Source: Petaurus breviceps papuanus (taxonomy: Eukaryota > Chordata > Mammalia > Diprotodontia > Petauridae). From it: a stretch of 64,000 bases of DNA. The stretch lies in contig JAMXIF010000022.1 of the NCBI GenBank assembly GCA_028583685.1, forward strand, positions 5,312,123 through 5,376,122, read 5' to 3'. Every line of letters starts with the position of its first letter. Position 1 is the stretch's first letter. Under the pieces are notes generated by a model. The model saw only the letters and a list, made by a program, of their open reading frames with translations, searched no databases and was not told the DNA's origin. Positions 30,161 to 40,489 of the stretch are shown here, piece by piece. The position numbers were made by a program, and so were the translations under genes.

Positions 30161-30549
30161 GTAGGGCCAAATAGGAATTAGTTTATGTAATATATTTTTA
30201 GGAGTATTGGAGGACCTCCTCAGTCCCAAGTATCACCTCTACACAGCCTGAGATTTTACCAGCCAGGGATTTCTACGGGTTTAAAGAATGACCTTTTTGA
30301 AATCAGCCTTTAACAAAGTCTCAGTCATTCACATCCCAGTTTGAATTGGTTCAATCAAATGCCTTTAACCCTAATATTTAACTGAGGCCAGCCCTACTGG
30401 ATTTTGTTGGAAGGTGGAAATAAGAGAGGTAATTCCAGATCATAAGGCATTGACTGGACAGGCCTAGGTTTGCAATAAACTCTGACTTATTATTCATTTT
30501 TTAGCCAGGAAATAGGACCCATTCAGTGGAATGTTTACCCCTCAACCCA
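30161..30549 (+). mobile_element. Possible LTR ending (fossil), weak
   Basis: TGTAGGGCC at the left, a 'gcaataaactctgacttattattc' polyA/R-U5-like phrase and CCCACA followed by GTTGGCACTGCAGGTAGGGC, which vaguely resembles a primer-binding-site context. No second LTR or internal gene is visible. Family unassigned. Confidence 0.25.
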
Positions 30550-30819
30550 CAGTTGGCACTGCAGGTAGGGCTAGAGTTTCATGAAGAATTATGCTTTTGT
30601 TCTGGGGAGTCAGTCCTGAGGCAGATTTTATCCTCAAGCATCTAGGGCTGGTTGGAAGCTTAGGTCATTGCTTTGTTTTTTTCCTTCATCTCAGACTGAA
30701 CCCTAAATTTGTCAGAGAACCTACTTTAAGCCCAGCCCCAGAGTGAGCCCGAAGTGTCTCACCACCACATGCCAGAGACTGGTGTCCCCATGTATAGATT
30801 TCCAAAATGGACAATAAGA

Positions 30820-30975
30820 GATCATGGATTTAGGGCTTGAAAGGACTTTAGAGGTCATTGTGGTCCAACCCCTTTATTTTTCAGATGAAGACACTGAGGT
30901 CCAGAGAATTCAGTGACCTGGCCAAGGTCACAAAGATCATTTACCAGCGACAAATCCTGGTCTTCTGATTACAAA
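30820..30975 (-). mobile_element. L3/MIR-like remnant
   Basis: 'atttagggcttgaaaggactttagaggtcattgtggtccaacccc', 'gatgaagacactgagg', 'ctggccaaggtcacaa'. Confidence 0.6.
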
Positions 30976-31429
30976 TTCAGATGAAACAATTCTGCCTGAG
31001 GCCAGAGACAGAAATGACTGAGCTGAATATGAACCCAGAACCCTTTCCATTACAGGCTATTCATCTCTCCCCACCCCAGGGGGAGCACCTGGACCCAGCT
31101 GTGAGGACAAGAGAATGAGGCTCCAGACTGGGAAAAGGTGGGCTAGGTGGACTGAGCATTTCCCCCTCCTCTTTTTGGCTTCTATTCTTCCTCTTCACCA
31201 CCTCCCCCACCACACCCCAATCTTTCCCTATCTCCTTTAGTCTCACTCTGTAGGGATTGTTATACCCCTCTGATTCCATGAATACATGACTCTGTGTAAC
31301 CCTGGGCAGAAAGAGGCAGCTGGTTGGTCAATGTGCTAAACACCACAGGACCAAACTTGATTGTTGCCAAAGATGGGATTGAGGGTGGAGCAGGAATTTG
31401 TTTATCTGAGGACCACTTGGAGTTACTGA

Positions 31430-31534
31430 GACACAGACAGAAATAGAGAGAGAGAAAAAGAAAGAGAGACAGAGACAGGCAGATAAAGACAGAGAAACAG
31501 AGAGACAGAGAAAGGAAAAAAGGAAGGAAGGAAG

Positions 31535-31581
<47 letters not shown>

Positions 31582-31591
31582 NNNNNNNNNN

Positions 31592-31686
<95 letters not shown>

Positions 31687-31702
31687 AGGAAAGAAAGAAC
31701 AA
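31430..31702. repeat. Purine tract with (GAAA)n, containing a 10-N gap
   Basis: GA-rich sequence from 31430, pure GAAA from about 31540 to 31685, interrupted by N at 31582-31591. Long antisense frames (214 and 164 codons, FFLS repeats) are artefacts of this tract. Confidence 0.95.
31582..31591. other. Assembly gap, 10 N
   Basis: Ten ambiguous bases inside the GAAA tract. True length is unknown. Confidence 1.
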
Positions 31703-31704
31703 AC

Positions 31705-32095
31705 CCATTTCTAGGAGCATAATAGTATACCTTTGCCTCTTGAACGACCTTAAATCTATAATTTCCTGCTTTAAAAATAAGACCCAAGCCAGGCTCACTG
31801 CTGCTGCCCAGCCTAAGGCCAAGGAAGCTTCCTATCCCTGCAGGCGACACAAAGTTTTTTGACCAGACAGAGATACTTTTTATAGACATAGGCTCATGAC
31901 TCATTGCTGGCCCCAGCTTCTGGGCTGTCTTTGTCTAAACCTGGGCCTGGTGGCCTCAGGCCCAGACCCTAAAATGGAAGTGGGCAGCCCTGCCCATTGT
32001 TTGCCATGACCTGGGGCTTCCTGCCAGATGCTCCTGTGCCCTCCTTTCTGCTATGTAGCCCTAGGCACAGCGGCTGAGCCCTCTAGTACTTAGCT
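31705..32095. other. Repeat-poor stretch
   Basis: GC-moderate unique sequence without a supported frame. Confidence 0.4.
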
Positions 32096-32109
32096 TCTAC
32101 AAATGGCCC

Positions 32110-32350
32110 TATAATCAGAATGCCAGAGTAGGAAGGGACATAGGATGTTAGAATGTATAATACAGGCTGTTAGAGTTGGGAGGGGTCTTAGAACATAGAA
32201 CACAGAATATGAGAGCTGGGAAGGACATTAGAAGCCAGAATATAAAATATCAGAAATATAAATGCCTTTAGAATGTGTAATGTTACAGAGAGATAGATAG
32301 GGCTTTAGAACACAGAATATCAGTACTGGAAAAGGCTTGTCCTTAGCACA
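32110..32350. repeat. Degenerate tandem repeat, ~50-bp unit
   Basis: Four or five diverged tandem copies of a phrase like 'cagaatatgagagctgggaaggacattagaac': near 32120, 32165, 32205, 32250 and 32310. The same phrase recurs at 56985-57070. Confidence 0.6.
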
Positions 32351-32688
32351 CCCAAAGTCAGAAATGGCAACAGAACATTACCACCAGTAGGAAATTAAGA
32401 CAACCTCGAGTTCTCCCAACCCCCCCTTTTTTTTCCAGGTTAGGAAGCTGAATTCAGCCCACAGAAATGGAGCAATTATCCCAAGTATATGCAGAAAATT
32501 AGTGAAAGTGAGGGCAAGATCCCAGACTCTCCTAGGCCCAGACCAGTACTTTTTTTTTTTTTACTGCACACTTACTCTTATTGACAGAGTTCCCTAATCT
32601 TTCCAGTTTTCCATTTGGTATGCAAGATCCAGTCATGGGCTTTGTTTTCTAGGGCTCCTCTTGCTTTTAGTTGGGCCATGGCATAGAC

Positions 32689-32838
32689 TAGGGATGGGGA
32701 ACCTTCAATCTAGAGGCCACATGTGGCCCTCTGGGTCCTCAAGTGCAGCCCAAGTTTGGATTCAGTCAAAGGGTCACTCTTGAGGATCCAGAGGGCCACA
32801 TGTGGACTGGAGCCTGCAGATTTCCCACCCCTGGCATA
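32689..32838. mobile_element. Palindromic hAT-like MITE, type C
   Basis: Arms 'tagggatggggaaccttcaatctagaggccacatgtggccctctgggtcctc' and 'gaggatccagagggccacatgtggactggagcctgcagatttcccacccctgg' are inverted copies. Length about 150 bp with no coding capacity. Confidence 0.75.
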
Positions 32839-33390
32839 AACCAAACCAATATTTGCTTCACTTAGTGGTCAATAGAGAAATGCCCTTAAAAAAATTTTAT
32901 ACCTATCTTTTTATATTACAGTCATGTAACAATCAGTATTATCTCCACAACCTATCGAATCCTCCATGTAACAAAGAAAAACAGTTAAACAAAATGAACA
33001 AAAAGCCCCTCCAAATATGTTTGATAGCAAATGCAGCCCTCTGCACCTATAGTTCCCCACCTCCCCACCAAAAGGAGAAATGCATGCTTTATCCTTTATT
33101 CTCTTAAGCCTACTTGTCCAGAAATTAAACTTCTAGCAACCCACGCCATCTGATGCACAGATGATATTTCTGGAAGCAATCACAGAAATAGAAGGGAAAA
33201 GAGGCATTAGTTACAGTCTGGGATCTTTTAATGTAGGATAAACTAATAGGGATAGTCTTATAGTGTTCCCAGTCATTAAGAAATTATTAAATGAGATCTA
33301 GCAAATTCAGATTTATAGGGAAGGGAAGTATAATTTTTTAAAAATTTCCATCAAAATTGGCTAAAAAAAATTTGTGTACTAAAAAGCATA

Positions 33391-33496
33391 ATATGTCAGA
33401 AAAATCAACTTATTGAAAAACATGTGGTCCAATGAAAAAAGTTCTGCTTTGGAATCTGATGACCTCAGCTCCAATCCTGTTTCTGATCCTATCTAT
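33391..33496 (+). repeat. Donor-like copy of a 106-bp duplication
   Basis: Matches 34091-34196 at a constant offset of 700 bp, with five substitutions and no indel by eye. Confidence 0.92.
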
Positions 33497-33499
33497 GAT

Positions 33500-33620
33500 C
33501 ACAGATATGATCCCTGAGTCTCAGTTTCCTCATCTGAGAATCGAAAAGGGGTTGAACTAAGCCTCTGAGAGCCCTTCCAGCCTCAGACTTGTGACGTTAG
33601 TCTCTTGTGCTCCATCCAGG
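33500..33620 (+). mobile_element. MIR/L3 fragment
   Basis: 'ctgagtctcagtttcctcatctgagaatcg', 'cttccagcctcagac'. Confidence 0.5.
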
Positions 33621-33719
33621 CCTGTGGCTTAACTCATGCTACCAATTAGAGGTAATTAATGGACTTTATGAGAGAAAACCTTAAGGAGGAAGCACATGGA
33701 AGGAAAGATACAAGCATTT

Positions 33720-33955
33720 CTATAGGACCTTTATATATGTGCCAGTACTTCACTAATATTATCTTATTTGATCCTCGCAATGACCCCTGGAAGTAGGTGT
33801 GATTACTGTCCCCATTTTACAATTGAGAAAGCTAAAGCAGATAGAAGTTAGATGATTTGTCTCAGGTCACACAGCTAGAAAGTGTCTGAGGCCAGATTTA
33901 AATCCAAGTCTTCCTGACTCCACACCCAGTGCTCTATCCACTGAACCATCCAACT
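33720..33955 (-). mobile_element. MIR (antisense)
   Basis: 'gatcctcgcaatgacccctggaagtaggtg', 'aggtcacacagctagaaagtgtctgaggcc', 'tctatccactgaaccatccaactg'. Confidence 0.8.
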
Positions 33956-33984
33956 GTACATCTCATCACAATCATGATAATAAT

Positions 33985-34340
33985 AGTGGCTAACATTTAT
34001 ATAGAGCCTACTATGTGTGGGGCACTGTTTCAAGCACTTTACAATATTGTCTCATTTGATCTTCACAACAGTCTTCACAACAAACACACAATATGTCAGA
34101 AAAATTAACTTATTGCAAAACATGTGGTCCAATGAAAAAAGCTCTGCTATGGAATCTGATGACCTCAGCTCCAATCCTGTTTCTGATCCTAACTATCCAT
34201 GATAGTTAGGTAGGCAGGTGCTATTATTATCCCTTTTATACAGATGAGGAAACCAGGGCAAATAGAGATTAAGTGACTTGCCCAGGGTCATACAGTTAGT
34301 AAGTGTCTGAGGACAGATCTGAACTCCGATCTTCCTGAGG
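33985..34340 (-). mobile_element. MIR split by a templated 117-bp insert
   Basis: The left part (33985-34085) runs to 'cttcacaacagtcttcacaa'. The right part (34208-34340) resumes at 'aggtaggcaggtgctattattatccc'. The interval 34086-34207 is the duplicated segment plus a small foldback. Confidence 0.85.
34091..34207 (+). repeat. Inserted duplicate copy with hairpin junction
   Basis: 34091-34196 duplicates 33391-33496. Its right junction is an inverted repeat, AACTATC (34191-34197), loop CAT, GATAGTT (34201-34207). Confidence 0.9.
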
Positions 34341-34345
34341 GAAGG

Positions 34346-34605
34346 GCAGCTAGATTGTGAGGTGGATAGAATGCTAGACCTGGAGTCAGAGACACTCTTT
34401 TTCCTGAGTTCAATTCTGGCCTCAGACATACTGGCTGTGTGACCCTGGGCAAGTCACTTAATCTCTATTTGCCTCAGTTTCCCCATGTGTCAAATGAGCT
34501 GGAGAAGAAAATGGCAAACCACTCCAGTATCTTTTCCAAGAAAATCTCAAATGGAGTCCCAAAGGGTCAGACACGGTTGAAATGACTGAACAAGAGCAAC
34601 AAAAA
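34346..34605 (+). mobile_element. MAR1-type CORE-SINE with BovB/RTE-like tail
   Basis: GGGCAGCTAGATTGTGAGGT head, 'gtgaccctgggcaagtcacttaatc', 'ctcagtttccccatgtgtc' CORE, 'gtcccaaagggtcagacacggttga' tail. Confidence 0.85.
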
Positions 34606-34610
34606 TTAAG

Positions 34611-35243
34611 GTGTAAGGGGCAGACCTAATGCCAGCACCCTGTAGTTTAGATTTAATTTTGAGACTGAATGAAGCACTCATAAGTCATCGAATAGTTAAT
34701 AAAATAAGATTTACTTAGACTTTATATAGCAAAAGTACACAACAAGGTATAGTGGGACAGAACTTCTGTAGATGTGCCCCCCACCCTGAAATGTCTCTGG
34801 TCAGCTGGGCAGAGTGGAGTGGCTTGCATACCCTCTAGACAACCACCTAGATTTCAGTATTCCACAAAGACCAAGGGGCCTAAAAGTCTCATGTAACCAA
34901 CACTCTTCAAAAAAATAGCTAGCATTTTCATAATACTTTAACATTTTCAAAATGTTTTACAGATGTTATTTCAGTTTATCCTCACAACAAACCCACTTGG
35001 GAGGTAGGTGCTATTATCCCTATTTTACAAATGAGGAAACTGAGGCAGGCAGTATTTAAGTGGTTTCCACAGGATCACAACCAGTCAATGTCTGAGGCTA
35101 GATTTGAACTCAGATCTTCCTGAGTCAAGGGCCAATCAGGTCTGCCAAAAGTTAACACTTTTGTCATGTTTTAGGGAAAAACAGTCCCTTTTGGAAGAAG
35201 GGGGAGACCAGAGAACCCTGCTAGATATCGGTCCTGTCACACA
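34611..35243 (-). mobile_element. Possible LTR (fossil) holding a MIR-type SINE
   Basis: On the minus strand it starts TGTGACAGGACCGATATCTA and ends 'ggtctgccccttaca', with a TATA-like GCTATATAAAGTC near 34725. The middle (34905-35130) is a MIR-type element. Ends have no clear target duplication. Alternative: two unrelated pieces. Confidence 0.35.
34905..35130 (-). mobile_element. MIR (antisense)
   Basis: 'cttgggaggtaggtgctattatccc', 'gaggaaactgaggcaggcag', 'tagatttgaactcagatcttcctga'. Confidence 0.75.
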
Positions 35244-35370
35244 AGGCCTAGGGAAATCTAGTGACTTGCCCAAGGTCCCCTAGATATTACATGGCAGAAC
35301 TGGAATTTGAACCCAGGTCTTAGGACTCCCAACCCAGCTCCTTTCCCACTGTACCCTGCACCATGCTGCT
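35244..35370 (-). mobile_element. MIR fragment
   Basis: 'gtgacttgcccaaggtcccc', 'gaatttgaacccaggtctta', 'ctttcccactgtacc'. Confidence 0.6.
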
Positions 35371-35499
35371 TCCTGTTAAGGTGACCTGAGCAAAGTAACA
35401 TAGGCAAGAAATAAAGCAATTTTTAAAAAAGAAAGCAGGAATGCAATTCAAGGCCAGATCCTCCTGGATACAAATCCAGGGCTCCTTTTCTATCACACT

Positions 35500-36120
35500 T
35501 CCTCATCAGTGTTCTTCTGCTGATTTTACCCCCTCCCCTCTCCCCCACCACTTGCAGGGAACATAGTGTGGCCTCAAGGTCACTGTGTGCTGCCCAGTAA
35601 TGATGTAATCAGCAAACGCTGCCTCTGAAGAAGAGTGAAGGGCTGCTGCTTCCAGAGAGGAGCTGAGCAGTGGGGGCTGGTACAGCCAGCGGGGGTCTCA
35701 GACAGACCCAGCCCAGGGCCCATGGTCATCAGCACCAGCACCAGCAGCATTGTCTTACACTGAATTCAATCAGGAAGTCATTTGGACAGTTAGCAAAAGC
35801 ACACGATCAATGTTCTTTTCAAGGTAAAAATCTGCAGGGGAAGCCAGGGAAGCAGGCAGGCAGGAAGGAAGGAACCAGACAAAGAATAAATAATTGTCAT
35901 TTGCAGCTTAAGCCACAAAGAGTTTATAAAGACAGCCTTAGAGTGATTTCCCCACTCCCCTCCCCCATCCCCCAGCTCTTTAGCAAGACCCATGGCATGT
36001 TAAAAAAAATTATAAACTTAATCATCGACAGAAACAAGGAAAATAAACAGGCAAAACATTTAACCCCATCTCCTTAGACAAGAATAAGGCAGAACGAAAC
36101 AATCAGCAAACAAAAGAGAG
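35500..36120. other. Unique island, possible exon or control element
   Basis: No repeat is recognised. It contains a CRE-like TGATGTAATC (35602-35611), a GC-rich patch (35640-35740) and an AGGTAAAA donor-like site at 35821. An open + frame (35670-36077, 135 codons) has AHGHQHQHQQHC low complexity and no known domain. A non-coding first exon is conceivable but unproven. Confidence 0.3.
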
Positions 36121-36184
36121 ATTTTTGTTCTGTATCCCCTTCTAGGCTTACACATATGTTAATTTCATTTTTGTTCTGTATTGT

Positions 36185-36312
36185 TCTTCTCTTTTACCTC
36201 CTCCTTCCCCTCTTTCTCCTTTTCCTCCTCCTCCTTCCTCCTCCTCCTCCTCCTTCCCCCTCCTCCTTCCTCCTTCTCCTCCTCTTCCTCCTCCTCCCCC
36301 TCCTCCTCCTTT
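36185..36312. repeat. (CCT/TTCC)n polypyrimidine tract
   Basis: About 125 bp of C/T with CTCCTC units. The antisense R/E/K-rich and sense L/P-rich frames are artefacts. Confidence 0.9.
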
Positions 36313-36535
36313 TAAAAGAATGCAGTGGTAGCCAATATCTACACATTTCTGGTGCTGCTGATTTCATGCTGCACCATTTCAATGGGTCTTTCCACATCTC
36401 CTTGTATGTTCCCTAGTTATCGTTGTTTATAGCACTGTAATGTTTCATTACTTTAATATTCCTTTGATCAAGCCTTGTGATTTAATTATGTGAGCAATTT
36501 TCCATGAGTAAAGTCTGTCTCTCCCACCCCCATCC

Positions 36536-36830
36536 CAATCCAGCATGGTGCCTGCAGGCCTATAATCTCTGATACTGGGGACAGCTAAGGTTATAGATTG
36601 CTTGAGTTCAGGAGTTCAGAACTGCAATAGGGCAAAAGCTTGGGCACATGTCACCACTACTGGTGAGCCCCAGAAGAGGAGAGGATCACCAGGATGCCCA
36701 AGGAGGTGAGAAACAATGAAGGTTGGAAAAATAAAACAGATTAAAATGGTTTTGCTGATGCTTTAATGTTAGAATTGACCCATTGCCCTTTCAATCTAGG
36801 AAAGGCAAGGTAAAGAGACAGAAGACAGGA
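36536..36830 (+). pseudogene. RN7SL: 7SL (SRP) RNA pseudogene
   Basis: The sense order is Alu-domain 5' end 'gcatggtgcctgcaggcctataatctctgatactgggg', 'gattgcttgagttcaggagttcagaactg', a loop region 'cttgggcacatgtcacc', the S domain 'ggatcaccaggatgcccaaggaggtgagaaac..ggttggaaa', then 'tgctgatg' and the 3' Alu-domain-like end '..gaattgacccattgccctttcaatctagg..'. About 295 nt, near full length, diverged. Together with the copy at 22702 this is a second SRP RNA relic in 64 kb. Confidence 0.8.
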
Positions 36831-36831
36831 A

Positions 36832-36908
36832 AAGAGAGAAGAAGAACTGAGAGGAAGAGAGAGAAAAAGAAAGAAGAAAGGAAGGAAGGAAGAGAAGGAA
36901 GGAAGGAC
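36832..36908. repeat. Purine-rich tract (GAAG)n
   Basis: Imperfect GAAG/GAGA repeats directly after the 7SL relic. It may be a remodelled A tail. Confidence 0.75.
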
Positions 36909-36909
36909 A

Positions 36910-37438
36910 CGGTGCCCCAAATGTAATACAACACTCCAGATGTAGCATAGTACAGCCAGGATTATCACCAGACCCTAGGAGAGAAGAGAGCAAGGTCCTA
37001 CATCATCAAAGTGAAGGAGACAGAGACAAGAAGAAAGCTTCATTGAGGTTCTAACATCACAGAAATTTTAGGATTGCAAGGGATCTCTCTCTTGCTTGGC
37101 CCTCATACCGCCAATCCCTTTAATGCTTAAAAGGAATGACTCCCAGCTGGGTCACAATACTCAATCAGAACTTGGCAGATGGAAGGCACATATCATACCT
37201 ACTTTAGACTGTCCAAAAAGTGGAAATTGATGTCTAGAGTCCAAATGCCCTTTTCTTAGACTTAAAATGAGAATTACACTTCAAAATTTTCCCATTCAGG
37301 ACACATTTATCACATAATTCCCTGTCTACCAGTTATGTACCATAAGTACTCACATATGCACCAACCACCAGATACCTTGTCCTAAGGATGAGAAATCTAG
37401 AGTAAGTTCAGCTGGTACAGTTCAAGTAGAGATCTTAG
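36910..37438. other. Non-coding stretch, nothing recognised
   Basis: No gene or named repeat. Confidence 0.4.
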
Positions 37439-37440
37439 AG

Positions 37441-37593
37441 GGGGCAGCTAGGTGGTGCAGTGGATAGAGCACCAGCCCTGTAGTCAGGAGGACCTGAGTT
37501 CAAATACAGTCTCAGACACTTGACATTTACTAGTTAACTGTGTGACCCTGGACAAGTCACTTAGCCCCAATTACCTCTCCCCTCCAGAAAAAA
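37441..37593 (+). mobile_element. A-tailed marsupial SINE
   Basis: GGGGCAGCTAGGTGGTGCAG head, TTCAAATACAG B-box region, 'ctgtgtgaccctggacaagtcac' and an A run. Flanked by AGTAGAGATCTTAGA / AGTAGAGAGTTTAGA. Confidence 0.9.
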
Positions 37594-37599
37594 AAGTAG

Positions 37600-37975
37600 A
37601 GAGTTTAGATTAGATATAATTACAGCTTCATGAATGCATATCCTGTTAGTTCTGGTAATACTATGTGTAGGCTATGGAGCGTCAAGGGCCATGAGCCTGG
37701 AACAAGAGACCCTTGGGGATATGGCCACTCGCCTCATTCACAGCACAAGGGAAGCTATAGCTGTTCCACTCCTCCTAGCCTGAAACAGTCTCTCCTAGGT
37801 ATTCATTCACTCCATCCATTCTTACTACCACACAGCCTGGACTGATCTAAGAGACACCATCTCTCTTCTGAGTATTTGGAACCCACAATCCTCACAGAAG
37901 TTCAAGTGCAATCAGCCATCACTTATTTCACTGTTTGCAGTATCTCTGACATGGCAGAACCTTTCTAAAGAAACT
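37600..37975. other. Unique non-coding stretch
   Basis: No repeat named. A 71-codon + frame has no recognised motif. Confidence 0.35.
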
Positions 37976-37979
37976 TCTG

Positions 37980-38122
37980 GGGGCAGCTAGGTGGCACAGT
38001 GAACAGAGCACCAGCCCTGGAGTCAAATCCGACCTCAGACACTTGACACACTAGCCGTGTGACCTTGAGCAAGTCACTTAACCCCAATTTCCCTGCCTTC
38101 CCCCTCCAAAAAGATCAAAAAG
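37980..38122 (+). mobile_element. A-tailed marsupial SINE, young insertion
   Basis: GGGGGCAGCTAGGTGGCACA head to an A-rich end, with a perfect 13-bp duplication AAAGAAACTTCTG (37967-37979, 38123-38135). Confidence 0.93.
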
Positions 38123-38259
38123 AAAGAAACTTCTGAAGAATAGCATAATGTACGACTGCACCCCCTTCTTATCCCTCCACCCTTCCCCCAGAATATCTTT
38201 GTGGCCACTTAGACACAGGTTTCCAATGAAGGAATGCTGGCTCTACCCAGGAGCTGTCC

Positions 38260-38418
38260 ACAGCTGCAGTTCATTCGGAAGAAAAGAAAAAAAAAGTGAC
38301 ATTGGTATCTTATATCAGGTCTCAAAATATCGCTCATCACACAGCTGCAGTTCATTCAGAAGAAAAGGAAAAAGGTGACATCAGTACCTCATAACAGGTC
38401 TCAAAATATCGCTCATCG
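38260..38418. repeat. Two-copy tandem duplication, ~80 bp
   Basis: Unit 1 (38260-38340) and unit 2 (38341-38418) both run ACAGCTGCAGTTCATTC ... CAGGTCTCAAAATATCGCTC. Roughly 88-90% identical by eye. Confidence 0.92.
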
Positions 38419-39185
38419 CCTTGGGTGGTGAAGAGTGGACCACCTCTTTATGCAAGGTCAAGACCGCTTGACCCCCTCGTTTCTTGGTCTCTCGTGGAGT
38501 CTGCATTTTCCTGTTTGCTCCTTGGATTCCATTGTTGCTGCATTGGTGACCTACTTGGGCAGATTCTATACATGATTCCCATCTCAATAGTTGCTTCACC
38601 TTTGTCCCAGCTATTCTGAAAATGGACTCGTTTATTCCTCCCTCTTGTCTATGATCCTTCACAAGCTGAAATGTTACTTCTTCAAACTGTTTTTCCCAGC
38701 CTAGGTCAGTCTGCTAAGCACCATCACTTGATCCTTGGAGGGTTATTTGGCCACAGCCCCTGACCAACTTAGCCTCTGGGTGTCCCTGGTCCCACCCCAA
38801 GGTAGAATTGGTGCAATGGTACATCATTTTGCTCAAAATCTTTTAATTGATAAATTAAAAGATAAAGTCTGATGTTAACATTAACATTTAAGGTTGTCTG
38901 TAATCTAGCCATAATCTCCCTTTATACTCTTGTGAGGTCTATAATAACCCTCATTTTCAGCCCTGGTAAGGGACAGTAAAAGTCCTTTTATCAAATCTAT
39001 CCCACCTCTATGCTGGCATGGAATGCCCTCTCTCCTATTCTCTAACAGCCATCATAGATTGATTGATCGTAGATTGAGAATTGGAAGAGACCTTAAAGGT
39101 CATCTTCTCCATGTTGCACTGATCAATAAATCCTGGCCTCCTTATCTAACGAGAGGAAGTAAGAAGGGTTGTAGCTCACCCAAAG
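38419..39185. other. Unique stretch with an unrecognised antisense frame; L3/MIR remnant at the end
   Basis: An antisense open frame (38381-38662, 93 codons, starting MKDHRQEGGINESIF) overlaps the tandem unit and has no domain I know. 39060-39190 holds an L3/MIR phrase ('ttgagaattggaagagaccttaaaggtcatc'). Confidence 0.35.
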
Positions 39186-39189
39186 TCAC

Positions 39190-39418
39190 ATGGTGAAACA
39201 GAGCACTAGGCTTTTCCCGAGTTCAAATGCAGCCTCAGACACTTACTAGCTATGTGACCCTGAGCAAGTCACTTAACTCTATTTGCCTCAGTTTCCTCAT
39301 CTGTAAAATGAGCTGGAGAAGGAAATGGCAAATCACTCCAGTATCTTTGCAAAGAAAACCCCAAAATGGGTTCATGAAGAGTTAGACACAACTGAAATGA
39401 TTGGAGAACAACAAAAAG
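39190..39418 (+). mobile_element. MAR1-type CORE-SINE
   Basis: 'gcactaggcttttcccgagttcaaatgcagcc' (damaged head), full CORE and tail 'gggttcatgaagagttagacacaactgaaatg' ending in AACAACAAAAA. Confidence 0.8.
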
Positions 39419-39779
39419 CATTTTTACATCAAATCCAGAGCTCTCTCCATTGCACTACACTACCTCTCTCAAAACCTCAACATCCTGTTAAAGACCAGTT
39501 CAACCCCCACTCCCTCAAATGAAACTTCCTTGGCCTACTGCACCCCACAACAACTTCTCCCTCCTCTGAATTTCTGGAGCCAAAAAATGTGGGACTGAGA
39601 GACTCAAATGAGAATATTGATGTGGAGCAAACTTTAAAACTTTATATAAATATGCCTTTGCCCCAGCAGACCCCCATTCTGAATCTCACCTCCATCTCTT
39701 AGAATATCTAGAATATTAGAATCTTCAATGTTCAGCTCAAATACAACCTCCTAAAAGAGACTTATAATAATAGGTAGAG

Positions 39780-40165
39780 CAATGGATTGGGAGTTAGAAA
39801 AGATTTTCAAAACCTGTCCCAAACATGTCACTTTACCCATCTCAGCCTCAGTTTCCTCATCTGTAAAATGGAGTTAATAATGGCAATCTACCTCACTAGT
39901 TTTGGGGGAAGATCAATGAGATAATATATGTAAATGGTTTTGCAAAAATTAAAGTTTGCAGAACTGAAAATTTAAATGGGAATTCTCCTGAAAGTACTTT
40001 GTATATACATTTTGTACTTACTTATATGTGTACATATTGTTTTCCTCCAATTGAATATTAAGCAATTTGAGGGCAGAATTGTTTTGTTTTTGTCTCTGAA
40101 TTCATGGCAACAAGCATGGTGCCTCGTACATAATATGGGCTAATAAATGCTTTTTTTTAAATAAA
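39780..40165 (+). mobile_element. MIR-type SINE followed by L2 3' UTR
   Basis: 39785-39965 keeps 'cctcagtttcctcatctgtaaaatgg' and 'caatgagataatatatgtaaat'. 39990-40165 has 'attaagcaatttgagggcagaattgttttg..' and 'ggtgcctcgtacataatatgggctaataaatgc' (L2 end). Confidence 0.65.
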
Positions 40166-40199
40166 ATACACTTTTAAGTAATATTGAAATCATTATCTT

Positions 40200-40488
40200 T
40201 GTCTCATCTTTTAGGGGACAGATTTCAGATAGAAATGGTCCTAGGACAAAGCGCTATGTTACAATTGTGAAAGTACTGAGATGTGAATTCATCCTCTTTA
40301 GGCTCAAAGAAAGCATCTTTGGGACAGCTCGAGTAGTAGGAAGGACAACAGGGTTGATTTATGTTAATTCTCATTCCCATACGATTTCAATTCCTTCTGC
40401 TAGATCTCTATATTTAGAAAGCTTTTTGTGCTTTGTAACTGGGAAGTTATGGCAACATTTATTGAAAACATTGTTCTTCATTGTTTTT
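40200..40488 (-). mobile_element. LINE with restriction-like-endonuclease-type C-terminus, fragment 2 end
   Basis: On the minus strand the pieces LSKYRDLAEGIEIVWE and PVVLPTTRAVPKMLSLSLKR appear. These match the C-terminal region after the RLE domain in R2/R4 (Dong)-like non-LTR retrotransposons (KYxDLxxEIxRIW ... PVVxSxTGxVPKxLxxSLK). A parallel set occurs at 41930-42110. The copy is decayed and split by later insertions. Confidence 0.6.
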
Positions 40489-40489
40489 A

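Noticed and set aside
31260-31904. Antisense frames of 164 and 214 codons with FFLS repeats
   Set aside because: They are translations of a GAAA microsatellite and cross a 10-N gap.
35735-35756. miR-103/107-like AGCAGCATTGT
   Set aside because: Only the first 11 bases match. The rest of the mature sequence and the hairpin are absent.
36194-36416. Arg/Glu-rich or Leu/Pro-rich small proteins
   Set aside because: Both come from a CCT/TTCC polypyrimidine tract.
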